64,000 nt of DNA from JBOGDS01 sp050743075 (GCA_050743075.1 JBOGDS010000006.1:1-64000), one strand, 5' to 3'; positions 10,026-22,261 are shown, numbered from the stretch's first letter. Made by a program: numbers and translations. The notes: generated from the letters alone by a model not told the origin.

Positions 10026-11762
10026 CTAGCCGAGTTGTGCGGCGAGGAACGCGAGCTGGTCGGCTGCCAGGTCCACGGTTCGCGACACGGCGCGGGCGCC
10101 GTGCCCGACCTCGCCCGCGGACCGGATCAGGACCGGTCCACCGGTGGAGGCCGCCTGCAGTGCCGCACACATCTTCCGCGCGTGCATCGGGTCGACGCAG
10201 GTGTCGCCGTCGAACACCGTGAACAGCACCGACGGGTAGGCGACGCCCTCACGGACGTGGTGGTACGGCGAGTAGGAGAGCAGCCGCCGTTGGAGCCGCC
10301 GTAGACGGCCAGCTGTTCGGTGGTCGACCAGCCTTGCTCGACGAGATACTCCGCCGCCGCGTGGAAGTCGTCGAAGACGTTCTGCTTGCGTTCGCGCATG
10401 CCGGCGCGGTGCCAGGTCTCACCCTCCTCCGAACCGCCCCGCAGGTTGGCCACGGCCCAGACACCGCCGGCCTCGACCCAGGCCAGGATGCTGGCCGAGT
10501 ACGCCGGCGTCCATGGAACGTTGACCCGCCGTAGCCGTAGAGGACGGCCGGGCGGGGTCGTGCGCCGTCGTCGGACGGTGCCACGACGACCATGCGGACC
10601 TCGGTGCCGTCCTTCGAACGGTATGTGACCTGGCGGGAGCTGACGGCGGGTACGTCAACGGTGCCCGGACTGTCCGCCCAGGTGGCTACGGCGCCCGTGT
10701 GGGCGTCGTAGTTGCAGTACCCGGACCGGGGTCGTGTGGTCGGTGTAGCTGAACCACGCCTCGTGGCCGCCCTCGGGACGCTCGGAGAGCCCGCCGACGC
10801 TGCCGAGCCCGGGAAGGTCGATCATCCCCAGCCGTTCTCCACCGGCGGTGTCGTGCACGCTCAGCTCCGAGATGGCGTGCCGGGTCCAGCTCGCCACGAG
10901 GATCGGGCGGTCGAGGTCGTCGAGGACGGCGAAGTCCTCCAGGACGGCTTCCGGTCCTCGGCCAGCAGGTCCTGCCAGTGCTCTGGATCCGGTCGCGCCG
11001 GGTCCGCCGCGGACCTGGACCGGCCGCAGTTGCGGCATCGCGGCATCCGCCGTCGTCAGGTCAGCCAGCCACAGGTCGTTGCGCGGAGCTGTTCCCTGCG
11101 AAGAGGTCACGATCAGCCAGTGTCCGTCGTGGCTGACCGACGCACCGTAGTAGTTGGTCTTGTCCAGGCCGTGGCCGAAGACCTCGACATCCTCCGTGAG
11201 GTCGGCGCCGAGCCGCCGTGCGTAGTAGAACGCCTTGCCGTCGGGTAGCCAGGCGACGGGGGAGTAGCGTGCCCGGTCGATCGGGCCGTCGACGTCCTGC
11301 CCCGTCGCCACGTCGAGCACGCGGAGCACCGATTCCTCGGTTCCCCCGCGGAGAGCTGATAGGCGAACAGGTCGCCGTCCTTCGACGGCTGCCACGCGTC
11401 CAGCGTGGTCGCTCCGGTGTGGTCGACGGCAATCGGGTCGACCAGGACGCGCTCGCGGCCGTCGGGGTCGACGCTCAGCAGGACGGCGTGCTCCTGGTCG
11501 GCCGTTCGTCGGGTGTGGAAGGCGCGGTCGCCCCGCCAGGCGGGCGTCCCGACCCGGAGCGCAGCAGCTGGGTGAGCCGGCCGCGAAATGCCCCCAACGT
11601 GTCCCAGCGTTGCCGGTGTCGGGTCAGCAGGTCCGCCTGCGCCCTCGACCACGCGACCGTGGCTTCGGCGGTGGGGTCTTCGAGCAGCCGGTACGAATCG
11701 GAGATCGTCACGCCGGGCAGGACGTCGGCGTCGTCGCCGCGAGGTGCGCGCGGGTAGGTCAC
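10026..11762 (-). pseudogene. Prolyl oligopeptidase (S9 family), multiply frameshifted with internal deletions
   Basis: Read 5' to 3' on the minus strand, homologous blocks occur in changing frames. They run from DSYRLLEDPTAEATVAWSRA (about 11700) through AFHTRRTADQEHAVLLSVDP, VAWLPDGKAFYYARRLGAD, ARPDPEHWQDLLAED and VLYGYGG to [15 protein letters not shown] and YGGSNGG, then [13 protein letters not shown] and [14 protein letters not shown] to the end. At least six shifts are needed. At about 10282 the catalytic-Ser block YGGSNGG is joined straight to LLSYSPYHH, whereas family members have about 50 residues between. Ser, Asp and His of the triad all survive as codons but not in one frame. No intact product is possible. 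Confidence 0.93.
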
Positions 11763-11788
11763 GTCGGCCGAATCTAGGAATCCCCTGG

Positions 11789-11837
11789 TGATCACCGGCA
11801 CTTTGGGGCCTGTCCGGCCGGAAAGTGCCGGTGATCA
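11789..11837. repeat. 49-bp palindromic element with TGATCA ends (copy 1)
   Basis: Perfect 16-bp arms (TGATCACCGGCACTTT at 11789-11804 and its reverse complement at 11822-11837) enclose a 17-nt loop that holds a further GGCC/GGCC pairing. It lies between the decayed peptidase (minus) and the DUF3467 gene (plus). Its position between divergent starts argues against a simple terminator. A second element of identical length and layout lies at 63613-63661. Confidence 0.8.
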
Positions 11838-11860
11838 TCGGGAGGGGGCATCCTGGCGGC

Positions 11861-12172
11861 ATGACCCAGCCGCAGATGCGGGTATCGATGCCCGACGAAC
11901 ACGTTCCCGGTGTCTATGCCGATTTCGTGAGCGTGTGGCACACGAACGACGTGTTCACGTTCGACTTCGCGGCGCTGGCCCGGCCGCCTTCCGTGGTCGA
12001 GGGCGACGACGGCAAGCGGGTGACGACTGCGCAGGCGCAGATCGTGGCGCGGGTCCGGGTTCCGCCCAGCCAGGTCTTCGAGATCATGAAGGCACTGGAG
12101 CGGCAGCTGACCGCCTGGGAGCAGGAGACCGCGCGCCGGCCCCGCCCGGCGCAGCCTCCCGAGCAGAGCTGA
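11861..12172 (+). CDS. DUF3467 family protein
   Basis: The 103-residue protein has the DUF3467 pattern: YADFVSVWHTNDVFTFDF near the N-terminus and ARVRVPPSQVFEIMKALERQL in the second half. It is soluble, without catalytic motifs, and of unknown function. ATG at 11861 is preceded by a purine-rich GGGAGGGGG about 12 bases upstream. It is the first gene after the palindromic element and has no clear operon partner. Confidence 0.87.
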   Translation: MTQPQMRVSMPDEHVPGVYADFVSVWHTNDVFTFDFAALARPPSVVEGDDGKRVTTAQAQIVARVRVPPSQVFEIMKALERQLTAWEQETARRPRPAQPPEQS

Positions 12173-12179
12173 GTGCCGG

Positions 12180-12467
12180 TCACAATGCGATCAGGCCGGC
12201 GTTCGTCGGTCTGTAGCCGCAGCAGCCGAAGTAGAACGCGCGCACGTGGTCGTCGAAGTCGACGTGGAGCCACTCGCAGCCGGCGGCACTGGCCTCCCGC
12301 TCGGCCACGGCGAGCAGCTCGGTGCCGACCCCTTGTCGCCGCACCCTGCCCGCTACGAGCGTGTCGAGGACGAACGCGTGGATCGCACCGTCCCAGGCCA
12401 CGTCGACGAAGCCGACGAGCTCACCGCCCTGCCGGGCACAGACCCAGCCGAGGCTGTGGCGGCTCAC
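12180..12467 (-). CDS. GNAT-family N-acetyltransferase, N-terminally short
   Basis: The 95-residue product has the acetyl-CoA-binding motif VRRQGVGTEL near residues 41-50 and the C-terminal half of a GNAT fold (CEWLHVDFDDHVRAFYFGCCGY). Related actinobacterial proteins have some 35-40 more residues at the N-terminus, holding the first strand and helices; here the frame upstream of GTG 12467 has no start and runs into the SRPBCC gene. It may be a truncated remnant left after the ArsR/SRPBCC genes moved in, or a minimal GNAT. Activity is doubtful. Confidence 0.6.
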   Translation of the reverse strand: MSRHSLGWVCARQGGELVGFVDVAWDGAIHAFVLDTLVAGRVRRQGVGTELLAVAEREASAAGCEWLHVDFDDHVRAFYFGCCGYRPTNAGLIAL

Positions 12468-12497
12468 GAAGCCCCCGCGCCCGCTCCCGCCCGTTCC

Positions 12498-13241
12498 TCA
12501 GGCGAACAGCCGGGTGAGCCAGGACTGCCAGGCGCGCTCAGCCTCGGCGTGCTCCACGTCCGAGAAGATGTGGTGTCCCACGCCGGCCATGCCGCCTCCG
12601 CCGACGAACCGGTACAGCGCGTCGGCCGTGCGCACGCCCAGAAAGCTCGGCACGAGGACGGATTCCACGACTCCCTCGACGGGAGCGGATCCATCCAGGG
12701 TGAACTGCACCTTGTCGCCCTCGGCGACCGTGCCGGACAGCCCGAGGCCGCGCTTGAACCCCTCCCACACGCTGTCCTGATCCGGCTGCTGCGGTCCCCA
12801 GGCGGACACGGGCGTTGCTGTCCTGCCGGGGAAGTAGGTGAGGTACGTACCCAGCGAGCGCAGATACATCGGGTCGCCCTTTTGCAGGGCGTCGTACTCC
12901 GACTCCCAGTCGTCACCGCCGAGGAAGCCGTTGTGCACGAGCCGGACCACGGTGCTGCCCTGGTCACGTCCCTCGACGAGGAACTCGAACGCCATGAACG
13001 ATCCGTCCTCGCCCTCGGCGCTCCGGTAGACCAGCCGGTTCGGTGGGTCCCAGGCGGTGATGGTGGATTCGTCCGTGAAATCGCTGAGCACCATCCGCAC
13101 CGTGCCGCCCTCACCGGGTTCGACCTCGTTGCGTCCCATGAACCAGGAGTCGATTCCAGGGCCGGTGGCGATCGCCTCCCACACCTGCTCGGGGGTCGCG
13201 TCGACCGTGATCTCGTTGCTGGTCTCGAACTCGTGGCCCAT
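12498..13241 (-). CDS. SRPBCC / AHSA1-domain protein
   Basis: The 247-residue protein begins with MGHEFETSNEITVDATPEQVWEAI, the classical start of the START-like fold, followed by TGPGIDSWFMG and GEGGTVRM. GGAG stands eight bases before the ATG. These proteins bind hydrophobic ligands or act as ATPase activators; no specific ligand is evident. The gene starts 2 bp after the regulator gene, so the two form an operon, a common ArsR-SRPBCC pairing. Confidence 0.88.
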   Translation of the reverse strand: MGHEFETSNEITVDATPEQVWEAIATGPGIDSWFMGRNEVEPGEGGTVRMVLSDFTDESTITAWDPPNRLVYRSAEGEDGSFMAFEFLVEGRDQGSTVVRLVHNGFLGGDDWESEYDALQKGDPMYLRSLGTYLTYFPGRTATPVSAWGPQQPDQDSVWEGFKRGLGLSGTVAEGDKVQFTLDGSAPVEGVVESVLVPSFLGVRTADALYRFVGGGGMAGVGHHIFSDVEHAEAERAWQSWLTRLFA

Positions 13242-13243
13242 CG

Positions 13244-13840
13244 TCAGAGCTCCTTCGTCGTGGTCTTGACACGTGGGTGAACGGCGACGACGACGCGGTG
13301 ATCGCGGCCGCGTTCGGCGGTCTCGTCGTGGTACTTGCTGACCAGCGCGGTGACCGCACTCGCCAACTCCTGGGCGAACGCGGCCCGGTCGGCCGCCGTG
13401 GCGAACCGCACCTCGCCGTCGATCGCGAACGTCGCCAGCGGCTTGTGGGCCTTTGTCGCGCCGGTGATGAGCGCACCCACGTCCCGGACCAACCGGCCGG
13501 CGACCGCGAGCAACCATCGCGCCGACAGCCGGTCCGGCGAACGTGCCGGGTCGGGCGCCACCGCGGCCAGCGCGGCCGGCGAGATCACGTACGACGATGC
13601 CGTGGCACGCATCACCCGCTCGGTGACGTTGCCCTTCCGGCGCTCCTCGACCAGCTCGACCAGCCCGTGCTGCTCCAGCGCCCGCAGGTGGTAGTTCACC
13701 TTCTGCCGCGCCAGACCGACCCTCGGCGCCAGCATGGTCGCCGATGCTGGCTCGGCCAGTTCGGCCAGCAGCTGGGCCCGAACCGGATCCAGCGAGACCT
13801 CGGCCGCGGCCGGGTCTTCGATCACCGCTACGTCGAACAT
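13244..13840 (-). CDS. ArsR-type winged-helix transcriptional regulator
   Basis: The 198-residue protein has an N-terminal helix-turn-helix (LDPVRAQLLAELAEPASATMLAPRVGLARQKVNYHLRALEQHGL, residues about 17-60, listed here as a region) with the recognition helix around ARQKVNYHLR. There is no metal-binding Cys motif in that helix. The C-terminal half is an unassigned ligand or dimer domain. It precedes the SRPBCC gene and probably regulates it. A TTGACA element at 13875-13870 on the minus strand may be its -35. Confidence 0.85.
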   Translation of the reverse strand: MFDVAVIEDPAAAEVSLDPVRAQLLAELAEPASATMLAPRVGLARQKVNYHLRALEQHGLVELVEERRKGNVTERVMRATASSYVISPAALAAVAPDPARSPDRLSARWLLAVAGRLVRDVGALITGATKAHKPLATFAIDGEVRFATAADRAAFAQELASAVTALVSKYHDETAERGRDHRVVVAVHPRVKTTTKEL

Positions 13841-13902
13841 GCCGCCAGCCTTCCACCGACGAAGATTCTTGTCAAGACGGTTCACATTGTCGGATGCCCG
13901 CC

Positions 13903-13931
13903 TTGACGTATTCGAACACGTGTTCGATAGT
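13903..13931 (+). promoter_or_regulatory. Putative imuA promoter (TTGACG-N17-GATAGT)
   Basis: TTGACG at 13903-13908 and GATAGT at 13926-13931 are spaced by 17 bp. Transcription should begin about 7 nt downstream, at or next to the ATG at 13939, so the message is probably leaderless; the GGGAGG at 13932-13937 is too close to act as a ribosome-binding site. The LexA box lies in the spacer and touches the -10, a position well suited to repression. Confidence 0.55.
13912..13927. promoter_or_regulatory. LexA/SOS box upstream of imuA
   Basis: TCGAACACGTGTTCGA is a perfect 16-bp palindrome and fits the actinobacterial LexA consensus TCGAAC-N4-GTTCGA. It is 11 bp before the imuA start codon. In mycobacteria the imuA'-imuB genes are LexA-controlled, so SOS induction is expected here. 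Confidence 0.9.
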
Positions 13932-13938
13932 GGGAGGC

Positions 13939-14580
13939 ATGCCAGTCTCCGCGGTCCGCGCCTCCCCGGAGAGGGTGGCGGCAGGGCAGGGGGAGCTGGG
14001 TCTGCTGCCGGTGCTTCCTGCACTGCGTGGCCTGCTACCAGGGCTACGGCGTGGGCAGGTGGTCTCGATCGAAGGCGGGGGGTCACTGGCCCTGGCATTC
14101 GCGGCGGGAGCTTCGGCAGAAGGTTCGTGGTGCGCCGTGGTCGGCATGCCGGACTGCGGTGTGTTGGCCGCGGCTGGGATGGGCGTCGACCTCGCCCGGT
14201 TGCTATTGATCGACGAGCCGGGTCCGCGCTGGGCCGAGGTGGTGGCCACGCTGGTGGGCTCGGTCGAGGTGGTGCTGCTGCGTCCTCCCGTGCGCCCGTC
14301 GTCGGTCGAGGTTCGTCGTCTCACCGCACATGCCCGCCGGCACGGCGGCGTCCTGGTGGTGGCCGGCGGCTGGACGGGAGCGCCGCTGCGGTTGCGGGTG
14401 GTGTCGTCGATCTGGACGGGCCTGGGCGACGGGCACGGCAACCTGCGGGGCCGCCGGGTCCGGGTGGTGGCGGAAGGGAAGGGTCGTCCAGAGACGGCGT
14501 GGTTGTGGCTTCCGGGCCCCGACGGGTCGGTGGAGGCAGCAGATGTCGCGGTCGACGAGCTGGTCGAGGCGGCAGGGTGA
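13939..14580 (+). CDS. imuA: ImuA-type RecA-like mutasome accessory protein
   Basis: The 213-residue protein has a RecA/SulA-like core with LLPVLPALRGLLPGLRRGQVVSIEGGGSLALAFAAG at residues about 22-56 (a degenerate P-loop region). The middle part includes WCAVVGMPDCGVLAAAGMGVDLARLLLIDEPG, and there is a C-terminal tail. It fits the ImuA' family, which acts with ImuB and DnaE2 in damage-induced mutagenesis. Start ATG 13939 follows the SOS box; stop overlaps the imuB GTG by 4 bp, so the two are coupled. I assign the role by motif and by gene order. Confidence 0.88.
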   Translation: MPVSAVRASPERVAAGQGELGLLPVLPALRGLLPGLRRGQVVSIEGGGSLALAFAAGASAEGSWCAVVGMPDCGVLAAAGMGVDLARLLLIDEPGPRWAEVVATLVGSVEVVLLRPPVRPSSVEVRRLTAHARRHGGVLVVAGGWTGAPLRLRVVSSIWTGLGDGHGNLRGRRVRVVAEGKGRPETAWLWLPGPDGSVEAADVAVDELVEAAG

Positions 14581-16133
14581 GCTCGGCGCGGGCGCTGGTG
14601 GCGTGGTGTCCCGACTGGCCGGTCGTCGCGGCCGGAGTTGACACCGGTGACCCTGCCGCGGTGGTGGCCGGCGGCCGGGTGACCGCGTGTACCGCCGCGG
14701 CACGGGAGTCCGGTGTCCGTCGAGGTCAGCGGTTACGTGATGCCCAACGCCACTGCCCGGGCCTGGCCGTGCACGCCGAGGATCCCGAAGGCGAGGCCCG
14801 GTGTTTCGAGCAGGTCGCAGCCGCGGTCGAGGCGCTTTGCCCGCGGGTCGAGGTGGTGCGCCCCGGAGTGTGTGCGGTCCCCGCCCGCGGGCCGGCCCGC
14901 TACTTCGGCGGTGAGCAGGCGCTAGCCGACCTGATCCGGGAGGCGGTGGCCGGGTGCGGGTTCCTGTGCGCCGTCGGTGTCGCCGACGGTGTGTTCGCTG
15001 CTGTCCTGGCCGCGCGTGAGGGTCCAGCGGGCATGGTGGTACCAGCGGGGGAGACGGCGCAGTTCCTGGCTCCGCATCCGGTTTCGGCGCTGGCTGCTGC
15101 AGTGGTCGGGTCGGACGGCCTCGACCTGATTGGTCTCCTGAACCGGCTGGGCATCCGAACTCTCGGTCAGTTCGCTGCGCTGCCGGCCGGCGACGTGCTG
15201 ACCCGCTTCGGGGTCGACGGTGCCATTGCCCACCGGCTGGCCAGCGGGCTGGAACCCCGCCCACCGGCCACCCGTCCACCTGGTGAAGACCTGGCCGCCG
15301 TGCTGACGTTCGACCCGCCGGCCGAACAGTCCGAGCCGTTGGTCTTCGTGGCCAAGAGCCTCGCCGACGAGCTGCACGCTGGCCTCGCTGCACGCGGGCT
15401 GGCCTGCGTCCGGGTCGAGGTCGAGGTGTCGACGGAAGACGGCCGCAGCTGGTCGCGGCTGTGGCGTCACGATGGCCTGCTGTCCTCGACGGGGGTGGCC
15501 GAGCGGGTGCGCTGGCAGCTCGACGCGTGGCGTACGGCTTCGCCTGGATCACCCGACGCACTCGTCGGGGGCGTGGTGCTGTTGCGCCTGGCTCCTGACC
15601 AGGTAGTCGTCGACGCCGGCCGGCAGCTCGCGCTGTGGGGGTCCGAGGTCGCCGACGGCCGCGTGGAGCGGGCGGCGACGCGTCTGCAGGCGATGCTCGG
15701 GCATGCCGCGGTGACCAGGCCGGTGCTCGCCGGGGGGCGTGGGCCGGGCGAGCAGGTGCTCCGGGTGCCCTGGGGCGACCGGCTCGAGCCTCGGCTGCCC
15801 GCCGCGGGGCCGTGGCCGGGCCGGGTGCCTGCGCCCGCCCCGGCGGTGGTGCATCCGTCGCCGGTTCCGGCCGTCGTGATCGATGATGACGGTCTGCCGG
15901 TCAACGTCAGCGGGCGTTGCGAGGTCTCGTCGCCGCCGTCCTGGCTTGCGGTCGACGGCGGTTCTCCGCTGGCGGTGACGGGGTGGACCGGCCCGTGGCC
16001 GGTTGTCGAGCACTGGTGGGACGCCGTCCTGGCCCGCCGGTCGGCCCGCTTCCAGGTGTCCACCGACGACGGCCGCGCGTGGCTGCTCGTCGTGGATCGC
16101 GGCCGGTGGCGGGTGGAGGCGACGTACGACTGA
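14577..16133 (+). CDS. imuB: ImuB, Y-family polymerase-like mutasome hub protein
   Basis: The 518-residue protein is a Y-family polymerase relative (VAWCPDWPVVAAGV at the N-terminus, then ARESGVRRGQRLRDAQRHCPGL). The acidic residues needed for catalysis in Y-family palms are not evident at their usual places, as known for ImuB, which serves as an adaptor. QLALWG at residues 350-355 matches the beta-clamp-binding motif (QLPLWG in mycobacteria). GTG start overlaps the imuA stop. ImuB links the clamp to the error-prone polymerase DnaE2, encoded 2 kb downstream. Confidence 0.92.
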   Translation: MSSARALVAWCPDWPVVAAGVDTGDPAAVVAGGRVTACTAAARESGVRRGQRLRDAQRHCPGLAVHAEDPEGEARCFEQVAAAVEALCPRVEVVRPGVCAVPARGPARYFGGEQALADLIREAVAGCGFLCAVGVADGVFAAVLAAREGPAGMVVPAGETAQFLAPHPVSALAAAVVGSDGLDLIGLLNRLGIRTLGQFAALPAGDVLTRFGVDGAIAHRLASGLEPRPPATRPPGEDLAAVLTFDPPAEQSEPLVFVAKSLADELHAGLAARGLACVRVEVEVSTEDGRSWSRLWRHDGLLSSTGVAERVRWQLDAWRTASPGSPDALVGGVVLLRLAPDQVVVDAGRQLALWGSEVADGRVERAATRLQAMLGHAAVTRPVLAGGRGPGEQVLRVPWGDRLEPRLPAAGPWPGRVPAPAPAVVHPSPVPAVVIDDDGLPVNVSGRCEVSSPPSWLAVDGGSPLAVTGWTGPWPVVEHWWDAVLARRSARFQVSTDDGRAWLLVVDRGRWRVEATYD

Positions 16134-16175
16134 GCCACGCTCCGGTTGTATTCGGTACAGGTTTACCGTCGTGGT

Positions 16176-16420
16176 ATGAGCAACGACATGGGTGCCTGAG
16201 GCCTGCAAGCTTCCGACGGGCGAGCGGGCGCTTCGGGCGGCGGAGTTCGACGAGCTGTTCGCCGAGCCAGTACGGCATGTCGATCGGATGGAACCAGGCC
16301 GACTGCGGCTGGAGCCTGGACTCGTCGCCGACGATCGCCGGGCGGGTGGAGCACCTCGCTGCGCGCGAGATGGTCTGCTGTTCGTTCTTCACCTCACTCT
16401 GACCATGGGCGGCTTGTCCA
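16176..16420 (+). pseudogene. Decayed small gene with CxLPT and CCSFF motifs
   Basis: This fills most of the 341-bp gap between imuB and the DUF222 gene. From ATG 16176 the sequence reads MSNDMGA, then after one extra base ACKLPTGERALRAAEFDELF, then in the third frame RVEHLAAREMVCCSFF, then back for TLTMG. I recall a short actinobacterial protein family with this order of motifs (CTLPT, EFD-LF, CCSFF) but cannot name its function. At least three frameshifts separate the blocks. Alternative: chance similarity, though the ordered motifs make this unlikely. Confidence 0.55.
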
Positions 16421-16466
16421 CAGGGCGCATGGTCACACTCGCGGTTGTCGGCGGGCTCGGCTAAGC

Positions 16467-16482
16467 TCGAACACATGTTCGA
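16467..16482. promoter_or_regulatory. LexA/SOS box overlapping the DUF222/HNH start codon
   Basis: TCGAACACATGTTCGA fits TCGAAC-N4-GTTCGA in both half-sites. The ATG at 16475-16477 lies inside it, so LexA bound here would cover the start of the gene and, if the transcript is leaderless, the transcription start. The box is the only one near dnaE2, whose coding region begins 18 bp after the DUF222 gene. Confidence 0.85.
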
Positions 16483-18109
16483 ATCTGGGCTGTCCATCGG
16501 TTCCGGGGTGGACTACGGCTATCTGGAGCGGTTGGTTCCGGGTGCGTTGGATCCGGTCCGGCTGGCGGCGTTGGTGGCAGGGTTCGACGCCGGGGGTGAG
16601 TTGCTCGATCCTGAGGAGTTCGCCCTGTTCGGCCCGGAGCCAGGGGTCGACCCGGCCGCATGGTGTGACCGTGTAGAGGCCGCGCCGCCGCTGCAGGCGT
16701 CGGTTGCGGCTGGTCCTGTGGAGCCGGCGGTGTTGGTGCCGTCGACGGTGCCGGGGTTGGAGGACATGGCGCCGGGGGCAACGCTGGCCCAGGTGCTCGA
16801 AGGCGTCGATCTGACGGCGTTGGGTGCCTACGAGGTGGTCGAGGCGGTGGCCGGGTGGCAATGGATCGCCTCCTGGGCGGCGGCCGGGCAGGCGGCGGCT
16901 GTCACCGAGCTGGCACGCAGGGCGGAGATGCGCCCGTTGGCGAACGGCCAGATCGAGTCGATGTCGCCGCAGCGGGTGACCGGGATGGAGGTGGCGGCCC
17001 GGCTGCAGCTCACCCCGGCGGCGGGGGAGGCGTTGGTGGCGCGGTCGTTGTGCCTGACCGAAGTGCTGCCGGGCACGCTGGCGGCGTTGGCGGCGGGCCG
17101 GATCGATATGCGCCGGGCGGAGGTGGTGGCCGACGAGTTGCGCCGGCACGACCCGGCGGTCGCCCGGCAGGTGGAGGCCGATGTCCTGCCGCGCGCGGAG
17201 CACTTGACCGCACCACGGCTGCGCCGCGCGGTCAGGCAGTCGTTGCATCGGCTTGCCCCTGCGACGGTGGAGGAACGCCGGGAGGCCGCCGCGGCGAAGC
17301 GGCATGTGCAGGTCATCCCGGCGGCAGATGGGATGGCGTGGTTGGAGGCGTACCTGCCGGCGCAGGATGCGGCGGCGGTGGAGGCCGCGGTGGAGGCGGC
17401 GGCGGCGGCGATGAAGCGGCAGTCCCCCGGCGACGGGCGAACCAAGGCGCAGCGACGCGCCGATGCGCTGGCCCAGATGGGCTGGATCGCGCTGTCCACC
17501 GGCCGGCTGGGTGGCTGCGTCTGCGGGCAGCGCCTGGACGACCAGCACCGGCGGCCGGTGGCGGTGCAGGTCACCGTCGCCATGACGACCCTGCTCGGCC
17601 TGGACGACCACCCCGGCGAGCTGGCCGGCTATGGGCCGATCACCGCCGAGGTGGCCCGCCGGCTCGCGGCTGAGGGCACCTGGCGGCGGCTGCTCACCGA
17701 CCCGGCCTCCGGCGCGGTCCTCGACTACGGCCGGACCCGATACACCCCGCCGCCGGAGCTGGTCGACCACGTGGTGGCCAGGGACCGGACCTGCCGCTGG
17801 CCCACCTGCGACCGCCCAGCAGCCGCCGGCGAGATCGACCACACGCTGCGCTACCCGTTCGGGGCCACCGCCGCGGATGATCTCGGGGCGTTCTGCAAGG
17901 CCCACCACATCGGCAAACACCACAGCCGCTGGCGGGTCAAACAGCCAGCACCCGGCCAATTCCAATGGATCACCCCCACCGGCCACATCTACACTGTCGA
18001 GCCTGAACCGGTCGGCCCGGTCGAACCAGCGGTGCGCGTGGGAGCCGAACTCGTCCAGCCCGAGCCGGCCCGTGCCGAGCCGGCCCAACCAGAGCCACCC
18101 GCGTTCTGA
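16475..18109 (+). CDS. DUF222 (13E12-repeat) protein with C-terminal HNH endonuclease domain
   Basis: The 544-residue protein has a long alpha-helical DUF222 region (about residues 90-330, rich in Ala/Arg) and a C-terminal HNH domain: CRWPTCDRPAAAGEIDH starting near residue 440, followed by DDLGAFCKAHHIGKHH. The Cys pair and His residues needed for metal binding are present, so the nuclease looks intact. A Pro/Glu-rich repeat tail (PEPV/PARAEPAQPEP) ends the protein. The family is multicopy in actinobacteria and its role is unknown; several mycobacterial 13E12 genes are reported as LexA-controlled. It sits between imuB and dnaE2. Confidence 0.9.
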   Translation: MFESGLSIGSGVDYGYLERLVPGALDPVRLAALVAGFDAGGELLDPEEFALFGPEPGVDPAAWCDRVEAAPPLQASVAAGPVEPAVLVPSTVPGLEDMAPGATLAQVLEGVDLTALGAYEVVEAVAGWQWIASWAAAGQAAAVTELARRAEMRPLANGQIESMSPQRVTGMEVAARLQLTPAAGEALVARSLCLTEVLPGTLAALAAGRIDMRRAEVVADELRRHDPAVARQVEADVLPRAEHLTAPRLRRAVRQSLHRLAPATVEERREAAAAKRHVQVIPAADGMAWLEAYLPAQDAAAVEAAVEAAAAAMKRQSPGDGRTKAQRRADALAQMGWIALSTGRLGGCVCGQRLDDQHRRPVAVQVTVAMTTLLGLDDHPGELAGYGPITAEVARRLAAEGTWRRLLTDPASGAVLDYGRTRYTPPPELVDHVVARDRTCRWPTCDRPAAAGEIDHTLRYPFGATAADDLGAFCKAHHIGKHHSRWRVKQPAPGQFQWITPTGHIYTVEPEPVGPVEPAVRVGAELVQPEPARAEPAQPEPPAF

Positions 18110-18127
18110 ACCGGCGCGGGTACGGTC

Positions 18128-21514
<3,387 letters not shown>

Positions 21515-21601
21515 CGGCCCGCGGGGCTGGATGGTCGGGTTGGCGCTCTCCGGCCGCAGGCCGCCTCCGGGTCGCGCTCCCTCCGGGTAACGTCGCCCGA
21601 C

Positions 21602-22261
21602 GTGCGCCTCGTCATCGCCCGCTGCCAGGTCGACTACGCGGGACGGCTGACCGCGCACCTGCCGATGGCGATCCGGCTGATCCTGGTCAAGGCCGACGGG
21701 TCGGTGTCGATCCACGCCGACGACCGTGCTTACAAGCCGCTGAACTGGATGAGCCCGCCGTGCCGGCTGGACGAGACCGACGGGGTGTGGACGGTCGCGA
21801 ACCCGGCCGGCGAGCGGCTGGTGATCACGCTCGATGAGGTGCTCCTCGACAGTGAGCACGAGCTCGGCGTCGACCCCGGTCTGGTCAAGGACGGCGTCGA
21901 GGCCCACCTGCAGGAACTGCTGGCCGAACACGTCGAGACCTTCGGCGCAGGCTGGCACCTGGTGCGTCGCGAGTATCCGACCGCTATCGGCCCCGTCGAC
22001 CTGCTCTGCCGCGACGACAACGGGGTGACGGTCGCCGTGGAGGTCAAGCGGAGGGGTGAGATCGACGGTGTCGAGCAACTCACCCGCTACCTCGGCCTGC
22101 TCAACCGCGACCCGTTGCTCGCGCCGGTGCGCGGCGTCTTCGCCGCCCAGGAGATCAAGCCACAGGCGCGCACCCTCGCCCACGACCGCGGGATCGCCTG
22201 CATCACCGTCGACTACGACGCCCTGCGCGGACTCGACGATCCGACCACCCGCCTGTTCTGA
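21602..22261 (+). CDS. nucS: Mismatch-specific endonuclease NucS/EndoMS
   Basis: The 219-residue protein has an N-terminal DNA-binding domain and a RecB-like nuclease domain with Asp133, Glu147 and Lys149 in GPVDLL and VAVEVKRRG. It ends in TTRLF, the clamp-binding C-terminal tip of the family. NucS cuts both strands at mismatches and replaces MutS/MutL in actinobacteria. Start GTG 21602 agrees with the usual [13 protein letters not shown]-terminus. Its neighbour is dnaE2, so a mutator and an antimutator gene lie 87 bp apart. Confidence 0.96.
   Translation: MRLVIARCQVDYAGRLTAHLPMAIRLILVKADGSVSIHADDRAYKPLNWMSPPCRLDETDGVWTVANPAGERLVITLDEVLLDSEHELGVDPGLVKDGVEAHLQELLAEHVETFGAGWHLVRREYPTAIGPVDLLCRDDNGVTVAVEVKRRGEIDGVEQLTRYLGLLNRDPLLAPVRGVFAAQEIKPQARTLAHDRGIACITVDYDALRGLDDPTTRLF

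Noticed and set aside
11895..11915. GAACACGTTC in the DUF3467 gene as a LexA site
   Set aside because: Spacing between half-sites is two bases, not four, and it lies within the coding region.
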